Shown here piece by piece: positions 5,242 through 11,446 of a stretch of DNA of 11,446 nt. The translations under genes and the position numbers were made by a program. Under the pieces are notes generated by a model. The model was not told where the DNA came from. It saw nothing but the letters and a program-made list of their open reading frames with translations, and did not search any database. This DNA is from Lysobacterales bacterium UBA5700 (GTDB taxonomy: Bacteria > Pseudomonadota > Gammaproteobacteria > Xanthomonadales > Xanthomonadaceae), in assembly GCA_002420085.1 (NCBI GenBank), contig DIHI01000100.1, positions 1,660 through 13,105 on the forward strand. Reading direction: 5' to 3'. Positions within the stretch are counted from its first letter, which is position 1, and each line of letters begins with the position of its first letter.

Positions 5242-6528
5242 TCATCGGGAAGCAGCGGCCAGACCCTTCTGGGCCTGCTCCTGGTGGCTGCCCGGATGCT
5301 TGAGGGCTTCGCGATAGGCGGCTGCGGCAGCCGCCTTGTTGCGCAAGCCATAGAGTTCGATGTTGCCGAGCGTCACGTGGCCGTCGCCCGGATTCTCAAG
5401 ACCCTGCTGCAGGGCCTTCTGAATCGCGGTCTTGGCTTCGGGGAAACGCTCCTCGTTGTAGTAGACACGCGCCAGGTTGAGCGCAGTGCGGCCGTCGCTG
5501 GCGAATTCGACCGCCTTCGTCCAGGCGCTGATCGCCGGCTCGATCTGATCACTGAAATAGTAGGACTGGCCGAGCAGGTTGTAGACCTGATGGCCCGGCT
5601 TGAGGATGCCCTTGTCGAGACCCTCGTTGATGATCGCGATGGTCTTGGCTTCCTGGCCTTCCATGTTGTAATAGACCCGGTACAGCCGCTCGTAGTCCTC
5701 TTCCGCCGTGAAGATGCCACGCGCCTTGGCATCTTCCAGCAGGGCGACCGCCTGCTCGGTCTGATCGAGATCGAGGTACATGCTGGCCATGTTGACCAGC
5801 AGCGGCTTGTCGTTCGGATCCACCGCCAGCAACTGCTTGCCGACTTCGATCGCCTCGGGCAGCTTCTCGGCTTCCACGTAGACGGCGAGCAGCAGCTTGC
5901 GCCAGTTGGGATTGGCATCGGCTACTTCGGCCAGGACTTCGTTGATTGCTGCGGCGGCCTCGTCGTAACGTTCAAGGCGATACAGCGACTGGGCGCGGAT
6001 CATCCGGTACTCGGGGTTGGTCGAGCCGGACTCATCGAAGAACCGCTCCATGACCGCCAGCGCCTCGTCTTCACGCTCCTCGAAGCCGTACCACTGGGCG
6101 AGCAGCAGCATGCTCTGGAAATGCTGCTCGTTGGCCATCGCCTCGCTGGCGATCGCCTTGTTGAGGTAGTCGATGGCCGTGGCAAGGTCGTCGCGCTCGT
6201 TGCTGACTTCGGCCATCATCCGGTTGGCCATGGCCTGGGGGTAATCACCGGCCTTGGCATTGCCGAGCAGTTCCTGGGCGATCGACTCGACCTTGGTCAT
6301 GTCGTCCTCGCCGTAGGCATCAAACATGTCCTGGACTTTCTTCTGGATGCGCGAGTTGGCCCGGATGACCGGCTCCTTCCGAGTGGCATTCGGGTAGGGC
6401 GCTTCTTCCTTCTCGGCCTTGCCTCGTTCCGAACGCTGGGCCATGGCCGGCTCAGGGGCCGCCAACGCGGCGGCGAACAGCAGCGCGGTGGCGAGGAAGA
6501 CCGAATTGAGGAGTCTGGACTGGTTCAT
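5242..6528 (-). CDS. Exported tetratricopeptide-repeat (TPR) protein upstream of tonB
   Basis: The 428-residue product has a signal peptide (about 1-30, ending PEPAMA|Q), so it is probably periplasmic or envelope-attached. From about residue 60 to the C-terminus it is a succession of paired helices with TPR spacing and A/G/Y positions, for example around 111-160 (YLNKAIASEA, DEALAVMERFF), 186-232 (YDEAAAAINEVLA, LPEAIEVGKQLL), 243-265 (ASMYLDLDQTEQAVALLEDA) and 350-410 (LNLARVYYNEERFPEAKTAI). There is no catalytic domain. TPR proteins of this kind accompany TonB systems in several gammaproteobacteria, where they assist TonB-dependent uptake; that link here is inference from position. The gene is 123 bases upstream of tonB on the same strand but probably has its own promoter. 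The ATG at 6528 lacks a good ribosome-binding site, but the signal peptide supports it. Confidence 0.88.
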   Translation of the reverse strand: MNQSRLLNSVFLATALLFAAALAAPEPAMAQRSERGKAEKEEAPYPNATRKEPVIRANSRIQKKVQDMFDAYGEDDMTKVESIAQELLGNAKAGDYPQAMANRMMAEVSNERDDLATAIDYLNKAIASEAMANEQHFQSMLLLAQWYGFEEREDEALAVMERFFDESGSTNPEYRMIRAQSLYRLERYDEAAAAINEVLAEVADANPNWRKLLLAVYVEAEKLPEAIEVGKQLLAVDPNDKPLLVNMASMYLDLDQTEQAVALLEDAKARGIFTAEEDYERLYRVYYNMEGQEAKTIAIINEGLDKGILKPGHQVYNLLGQSYYFSDQIEPAISAWTKAVEFASDGRTALNLARVYYNEERFPEAKTAIQKALQQGLENPGDGHVTLGNIELYGLRNKAAAAAAYREALKHPGSHQEQAQKGLAAASR

Positions 6529-6580
6529 GGCAGGGGCCGGATCGTGGTCGGAACCGGAAATCGTAAACAGGTAGTCGGCT

Positions 6581-6608
6581 AGAGTACCGTGTTGCAGAGT
6601 AAATACTC
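6581..6608 (-). promoter_or_regulatory. AT-rich dyad and direct repeat upstream of the TPR gene
   Basis: Within an otherwise GC-rich gap of 217 bases (6529-6745), GAGTA-AA-TACTC (6597-6608) is an inverted repeat, and AGAGTA occurs twice (6581-6586 and 6596-6601). The spot is about 53-80 bases upstream of the TPR start codon, where a promoter or operator would be expected. A weak -35/-10 pair, TTGAGT and TACTCT with an 18-base spacer, can be read on the minus strand. The evidence is positional and compositional only. Confidence 0.25.
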
Positions 6609-6745
6609 AAGTGCGTTGTCGTTTGGACAGTCGGACCGTGATCGGGTTAACGGTCATGCGCCAGGGCTAGCCTCGTCGATGCCGGCCACGTCGGCCGCCC
6701 GAACAGTGTCAGCAGACCACACGTGAAGCGACGGTCGACGTGCGG

Positions 6746-7537
6746 TCACCGGCAATCCGGAACTCGACCGGCAGCGCGCGCCTGACGCTGGACGACGGTC
6801 AGCTCGGCGACCCGCTCGGACAGCCGGCGGATGCGATTCTCCGGGTCCGGGTGGGTGGACAGCCATTCGATCGGCCGGGCGCCTGCGTTGCGTTGCATGG
6901 CCTGCCACAGGGCGACCGCCGCTGCCGGATCGAAGCCGGCCCTGGCCATCAGCTCCTGACCGTACACGTCGGCCTCGCTCTCGTGCTTGCGCGAGAAAGG
7001 CAGCAGCACGCCGACCTGGGCGCCGGCACCGAGCAGGGCGGAGACCGCGCGGGCGGTTTCCGGCGAGGCGCGGCTCTGTGTGATGGCACCGGCGACGCTC
7101 AGACCGGTTCTGGCGGCCAGATCCTGCGAAACCCGTTCGCCGGAATGGCGGAACACGACATGACCGATCTCATGGCCGAGCACGGCCGCCAGTTGGTTCT
7201 GGTCGGCTGCCAGGGCCAGCATGCCGGTGTTGACGCCGACCTTGCCACCCGGCAGCGCGAAGGCATTGGCGGTCGGATCCTCGAACAGTTGCACTTCCCA
7301 GGCGATTCCCCGCCACTCCGACGGCAGTTCGCGCACCAGGGCATCGACGATGCAGCGGGCGTAGCCAAGACGACGGCTGTCCCTGACCAGCTTGCCGGAC
7401 GACTTGAGCTGATCGAACGAGTTGACGCCGAGCTGGTTCAACTCGCCGTCGGAAATGAACATCAACTGGCTGCGCCCGGTCGGGGTGGTGGTACAGGCGG
7501 CCAGCAGCAGCACCAGAACAGGGATGATGGCTTTCAT
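6746..7537 (-). CDS. M48-family zinc metalloprotease lipoprotein (LoiP/YggG type)
   Basis: The 263-residue product is a predicted lipoprotein: a hydrophobic n/h-region followed by the lipobox L12-A-A-C15, so C15 would be acylated after signal peptidase II cleavage. The catalytic zinc site is complete: HEIGH at 122-126 (H122, E123, H126) and, downstream, E186-S-E-A-D190, matching the M48 ExxxD third-ligand motif. NAFALPGGKVGVNTGML (91-107) is the substrate-edge strand typical of the family, and STHPDPENRIRRL (227-239) is the conserved C-terminal M48 signature. Family members degrade misfolded envelope proteins at the membrane surface. The start at 7537 was chosen because AGGAGG is 6 bases upstream and the lipobox follows; the frame is open further up to 7693 without a sensible signal. 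It lies 161 bases downstream of the ATP-grasp gene on the same strand. Confidence 0.93.
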   Translation of the reverse strand: MKAIIPVLVLLLAACTTTPTGRSQLMFISDGELNQLGVNSFDQLKSSGKLVRDSRRLGYARCIVDALVRELPSEWRGIAWEVQLFEDPTANAFALPGGKVGVNTGMLALAADQNQLAAVLGHEIGHVVFRHSGERVSQDLAARTGLSVAGAITQSRASPETARAVSALLGAGAQVGVLLPFSRKHESEADVYGQELMARAGFDPAAAVALWQAMQRNAGARPIEWLSTHPDPENRIRRLSERVAELTVVQRQARAAGRVPDCR

Positions 7538-7698
7538 GACGGTCCTCCTGGAAGGGTAAGGTAACCACGCGCGGGGAATGAACCCGGCGAGCACGCGCGG
7601 ACGCCCCGACGAATCGCGCCGTCCGACCGGATGGAACGACTCCGACGGACCGTCAGGCATGGTGTCCGTTGACCGTTCGCCATCGTCGTCCACCGGAC

Positions 7699-8679
7699 TC
7701 AGCCACGAATCGGGAACGCGGTTCGGGCGAACTCGACCCGCTCGGTCGCGTTCGCACTGAGTCGCCCCTCTGCTTCCAACGCCTGGATTCGCCGCAGATT
7801 ACCGAGGATACCGTTGCCGTTGGCGATCTGGATCGCCAGTCCCGGACGGGCATTCAGTTCCAGAATCATCGGACCTTGCTGTCGGTCGAGCACGAAATCG
7901 ACACCGACATAGCCGAGTCCGGACAATTCGTAACAGCGTGCCGCCATCTCCAGCAGGTTCGACCAGCCCGGAATCTCCAACCCGGTCAGGCTGTGCTCGG
8001 TGTCCGGGTGCTCGCTGACCACCTCGCTGCCCCAGACGCCGCGCTTGGTGCGTCCGCTCGGCAGGTCGATGCCGACCCCGATCGCACCCTGGTGCAGATT
8101 GGCCTTGCCGTCCGACAAGCGGGTCGGCAGGCGCAACATGGCCATCACCGGATAACCCAGGAAAACGATGATGCGGATGTCCGGGACACCTTTGAAGCTG
8201 ATCCGGTCGAAGATCGGATCGAACTGCACGCAGTATTCGACGATCAGGTGATCGGGCTGTCCGCCCAGCGAGAACAGCCCGGCCAGACCGTTGGACAGAT
8301 GGTGGCCGAACTCCTCACGGCTCATGAGGTGGCCGTTGGCCCGACGGTAGCGATCACCACGCCGACCATTGATGACCAGGATGCCATCGCCACCCGAGCC
8401 ATGTGCCGGTTTGACCACGAACTGCTCGCGATCGCGAAGGCGCGCGTGGAGGTCGGCGATTTCATGCTCGTTGCGCACCACGGCATACAGGTCGGGCACC
8501 GGCAGGCCGGCCGCCAACGCCAGTTTCTTGGTGATCAGCTTGTCATCGACACGCGGATAGAAACGCCTCGGGTTGTAGCGCAGCACGAATTCGGCATTGC
8601 GCCGGTTGATCCCCATCAGGCCGATCCGGCGCAGCCGGTCGGCGATCCTGAACGGGTTCGGGAAACTCAGGCCAGGCAT
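7699..8679 (-). CDS. RimK-related ATP-grasp ligase (alpha-L-glutamate ligase-like protein)
   Basis: The product (326 residues from the ATG at 8679; 328 if the TTG at 8685 is used) belongs to the ATP-grasp superfamily, which forms amide bonds through acyl-phosphate intermediates. Visible motifs are YNPRRFYPRVDDKLITKKL (35-53) at the entrance of the ATP domain; K90 in FVVKPAHGSGGDGI with the glycine-rich loop (87-100); the ANLHQGAIGVGIDL segment (193-206); and the metal-binding end D261 in GVDFVLD plus E274, N276 and R278 in ILELNARPGLAIQIANG. The acceptor substrate is not known for this subfamily; glutamate ligation is a name inherited from RimK. The preceding gene's TGA overlaps the TTG by four bases, or stops 2 bases before the ATG, so the two are translationally linked. 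No membrane segment is seen; it should act in the cytoplasm. Confidence 0.93.
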   Translation of the reverse strand: MPGLSFPNPFRIADRLRRIGLMGINRRNAEFVLRYNPRRFYPRVDDKLITKKLALAAGLPVPDLYAVVRNEHEIADLHARLRDREQFVVKPAHGSGGDGILVINGRRGDRYRRANGHLMSREEFGHHLSNGLAGLFSLGGQPDHLIVEYCVQFDPIFDRISFKGVPDIRIIVFLGYPVMAMLRLPTRLSDGKANLHQGAIGVGIDLPSGRTKRGVWGSEVVSEHPDTEHSLTGLEIPGWSNLLEMAARCYELSGLGYVGVDFVLDRQQGPMILELNARPGLAIQIANGNGILGNLRRIQALEAEGRLSANATERVEFARTAFPIRG

Positions 8680-8681
8680 GC

Positions 8682-10244
8682 TCAACCGGCCTCTCGGGAC
8701 GGTGCGGCAATCGGATCGGGATCATTGGCCAGTGCCCGGAATCGCAGCAGTTCGGTCAGCCGGTAGCCGGCATAGCGACCGAGCAGCAGGGTGCCGGCGA
8801 ACAGGATCAGCAACACCTCGGGAAACACGAACACGATATGCACCAGCGGCGGCCAGCTCATCGCCAGGTAGGCCACGGCAGCGACGATCAGGGTGCCGAT
8901 GCCGTCCTTCATGGCACTGCCACCGCCGCGCTCCTCCCAGGCCACCGACATCCGCTCGATGGTCATGGCCATGATCACCATCGGGAACAGGGCGACCGAG
9001 AGGCCGACCTCGATTCCCAGGCGATTCGACAGCACACTGACCAAGGCCATCAACAGCACCACCACGATCAGCACGGCGGTCAGGCGCGGCACCAGCAACA
9101 GTCTCAGTCGTTCGAGGTAGAACCGAGCCAGCAGACCGGCGCCGACCACCAGTACGAACAGGGCGATGCCGGCAATCAGGCCGGTGTCGCGGAACGCCAA
9201 TGCCACCAGCACGGGCATGAAGGTTCCGAATGTCCTGAGCCCGACCAGGTTGCGCAGCACCAGCATGATGAAGGCGCCGATCGGCACCATCATCAGCACG
9301 CGATAGACCTCCTGGGTTTGCAGGGGCAGGCTCAGCAGGGAGTAGCGAACCAGGTTGGCATCGCGCACCTCAAGCCGACGCTCCGCGACGGCCATGGCGT
9401 CGGCAAGGTTGCGGCCGAGACGGAAGCTCAGTGTCGCATTCGGTGTGCCGTCCACGACCAGGGTCGGTCGGGCATCGGCCGACCACAGGAACAGATCCCT
9501 CGGCCAGCCCTCGGCCGCCGTCTCCAGATCGAGGGTGTACCAGCGGGTGCCGTTGTGAACCATCAACCAGGGCCTGAGTACGGCATCGCCTTCGGACAGC
9601 ATCAGGCCATGGATGACCCGGGCCGGGATGTTGCGGGCGGCCAGCAGGTCGGCGATCAGTTGTGCCCTGGCTTCCGTCCCGTCTCGCCCTTCCAGCAACA
9701 GGGCAACTTCCTCGCCATCATTCTGGGCAAACTGCCGGACCAGTTCGCGCGCATAGGTGAGGACGTCGGCTGAGCGTTCACGGGTGTTGTCGAGCAGGGT
9801 CTGGGCGGCCGTGGCCTCGGGCTCCGGCAAGGGCTCCGGCATCATCAGTTCCGGAGTCAGGCGTTCGTGGAAGGCGGCCAGCCCATCGGCACGTGGGGCA
9901 CGGACCAGGGTGGCTCGGTAGTACAACGATTGGGCGCCCGTGGCGCGTCGGGTCGCCCACTGCACCGCGCGGCTGATGCCACTGCTCTCCTCCAGCTTCG
10001 AGTAGTTGCGTGCGACGAAGCGTTCTTCGACCACGGTGAAGCCGGGCGCCTCCTTCGGCACTTGCAGGGTGACGGTGTTCGGCCCGCGCCGTGGCCGATA
10101 TTCCACGTGGGCCTGGATGGTCCAGACTTCGACCTCGGCATTCGGTCGCAGCGGAAACTGGAGCACCTGCCACTTGTACAACGTCGCCGCCAAGCCCATC
10201 CCGGCTGTCAACAGCACCAGCAGATAGAGATGGGTCTTCTTCAT
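8682..10244 (-). CDS. Inactive transglutaminase-fold protein with seven C-terminal membrane helices
   Basis: The 520-residue product has an N-terminal membrane anchor (about 4-22), a large extracytoplasmic region (about 25-310) and seven hydrophobic helices (about 315-331, 338-352, 354-373, 385-405, 411-428, 447-463, 467-487). The segment around 187-260 has the transglutaminase/protease core fold (RDGTEARAQLIADLLAARNI, then YTLDLE), but the whole protein contains no cysteine, and the usual HAW is RPW (224-226). The nucleophile and histidine are thus missing and it cannot be a thiol enzyme. This matches the 'Transglut_i_TM / 7TM_transglut' family, which is typically encoded beside RimK-like ATP-grasp proteins, as here. 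A sensory or substrate-binding membrane role is inference. The ATG at 10244 has no good ribosome-binding site, but the anchor directly follows. Confidence 0.93.
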   Translation of the reverse strand: MKKTHLYLLVLLTAGMGLAATLYKWQVLQFPLRPNAEVEVWTIQAHVEYRPRRGPNTVTLQVPKEAPGFTVVEERFVARNYSKLEESSGISRAVQWATRRATGAQSLYYRATLVRAPRADGLAAFHERLTPELMMPEPLPEPEATAAQTLLDNTRERSADVLTYARELVRQFAQNDGEEVALLLEGRDGTEARAQLIADLLAARNIPARVIHGLMLSEGDAVLRPWLMVHNGTRWYTLDLETAAEGWPRDLFLWSADARPTLVVDGTPNATLSFRLGRNLADAMAVAERRLEVRDANLVRYSLLSLPLQTQEVYRVLMMVPIGAFIMLVLRNLVGLRTFGTFMPVLVALAFRDTGLIAGIALFVLVVGAGLLARFYLERLRLLLVPRLTAVLIVVVLLMALVSVLSNRLGIEVGLSVALFPMVIMAMTIERMSVAWEERGGGSAMKDGIGTLIVAAVAYLAMSWPPLVHIVFVFPEVLLILFAGTLLLGRYAGYRLTELLRFRALANDPDPIAAPSREAG

Positions 10245-10306
10245 TGAGGAGGCTTCCAGCGGCGGCTACGGATCAGACCGAGCATCGAGTGCAGTATCGG
10301 TGGGCC

Positions 10307-10312
10307 AGTATA
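10307..10312 (-). promoter_or_regulatory. Possible -10 element for the 7TM-transglutaminase/ATP-grasp operon
   Basis: TATACT on the minus strand matches the sigma70 -10 consensus at five of six positions and lies about 63 bases before the ATG at 10244. No convincing -35 hexamer is found 15-18 bases upstream, so this rests on the -10 alone. Confidence 0.25.
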
Positions 10313-10342
10313 CGAGACCGCCGAGATCACGCGGAGGGGTGC

Positions 10343-10396
10343 TCGGATTCCGATCGAGACAGCGGACCGGACGACGATCCTGACAAGGATCGGATT
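10343..10396. other. Cluster of small dyads and a direct repeat between gyrB and the 7TM gene
   Basis: The 264-base gap 10245-10508 holds no gene. It contains a perfect 7-bp inverted repeat CGATCCT-gaca-AGGATCG (10375-10392), an 11-base odd dyad TCGGA-t-TCCGA (10343-10353) and TCGGATT repeated directly (10343-10349 and 10390-10396). None is followed by a T-run in the gyrB direction, so terminator function is not evident; operator sites for the downstream pair are possible. Confidence 0.3.
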
Positions 10397-10508
10397 ATCC
10401 AGCGCTCCCGACAGCAGGACGCCCAAGGCCGGAGGCGCTTGGCGCGGCCGGGACGGCCAAGCCTAGCGCCACTGGACCCACGCCACTGGCCGGCTGAACG
10501 GGGTTCGA

Positions 10509-11446
<938 letters not shown>

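Noticed and set aside
5026..6582. Long open frame on the plus strand (518 codons) opposite tonB and the TPR gene
   Set aside because: It mirrors the third-position GC bias of the real minus-strand genes, has no recognisable domain and no ribosome-binding site, and the opposite strand encodes clear families.
7566..7600. Direct repeat CACGCGCGG (7566-7574 and 7592-7600) upstream of the M48 gene
   Set aside because: A nine-base GC repeat is not significant in this composition and has no promoter-like context.
7538..7693. N-terminal extension of the M48 protease to 7693
   Set aside because: It would place 52 residues before the lipoprotein signal; AGGAGG 6 bases before 7537 clearly marks the start.
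7669..8766. 365-codon plus-strand frame opposite the ATP-grasp gene
   Set aside because: The minus strand carries intact ATP-grasp motifs; the plus-strand translation shows none.
10446..10458. GGCCG-gga-CGGCC hairpin after gyrB
   Set aside because: A 5-bp stem without a T-tract on the minus strand is expected by chance in such GC-rich DNA.
10467..10489. Direct repeat CGCCACTGG (10467-10475 and 10481-10489)
   Set aside because: Only two copies, short and GC-rich; not an iteron or CRISPR-like array.

Overview
This is a GC-rich, densely coded chromosomal stretch with strongly GC-biased third codon positions. It most resembles a gammaproteobacterium of the Xanthomonadales/Lysobacterales type. 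Two things point there: the order gyrB ... tonB-exbB-exbD1-exbD2 with pdxJ beside it recalls the replication-origin-proximal region of Xanthomonas, and the PdxJ belongs to the '[15 protein letters not shown]' subfamily. I see no tRNA, rRNA, CRISPR array, transposase or prophage gene. No stretch longer than about 264 bases lacks a gene.

Left part, plus strand (1-2594): the last 52 codons of an unidentified gene; an exported PDZ-domain protein; a small exported protein that is essentially a solo copy of the PDZ protein's C-terminal domain (about 55% identical over 121 residues without a gap, two cysteines conserved at the domain ends); and pdxJ (pyridoxine 5'-phosphate synthase). The small gene and pdxJ are 25 bases apart and probably co-transcribed.

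Middle part, minus strand (2728-6528): read in transcription order, an exported tetratricopeptide-repeat protein, then a compact TonB energy-transduction operon, tonB-exbB-exbD1-exbD2. A strong hairpin lies between exbD2 and the convergent pdxJ, with a T-run in the minus-strand direction. A candidate promoter for tonB, with an extended -10 and a dyad filling the -35/-10 spacer, lies just past the TPR stop codon. ExbB/ExbD would use the proton gradient to drive TonB, which powers outer-membrane receptors.

Right part, minus strand (6746-11446): the C-terminal part of gyrB, which runs off the window edge; then a conserved but biochemically obscure pair, a cysteine-free transglutaminase-fold protein with seven C-terminal membrane helices and a RimK-related ATP-grasp ligase, directly adjacent (2-base gap or 4-base overlap, depending on the ligase start); then an M48 zinc metalloprotease lipoprotein of the LoiP/YggG type. 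Much of the window is thus cell-envelope biology.

The parts most worth a second look are the duplicated unnamed C-terminal domain beside pdxJ, the ATP-grasp/7TM pair next to a periplasmic protease, and the dyad embedded in the putative tonB promoter.
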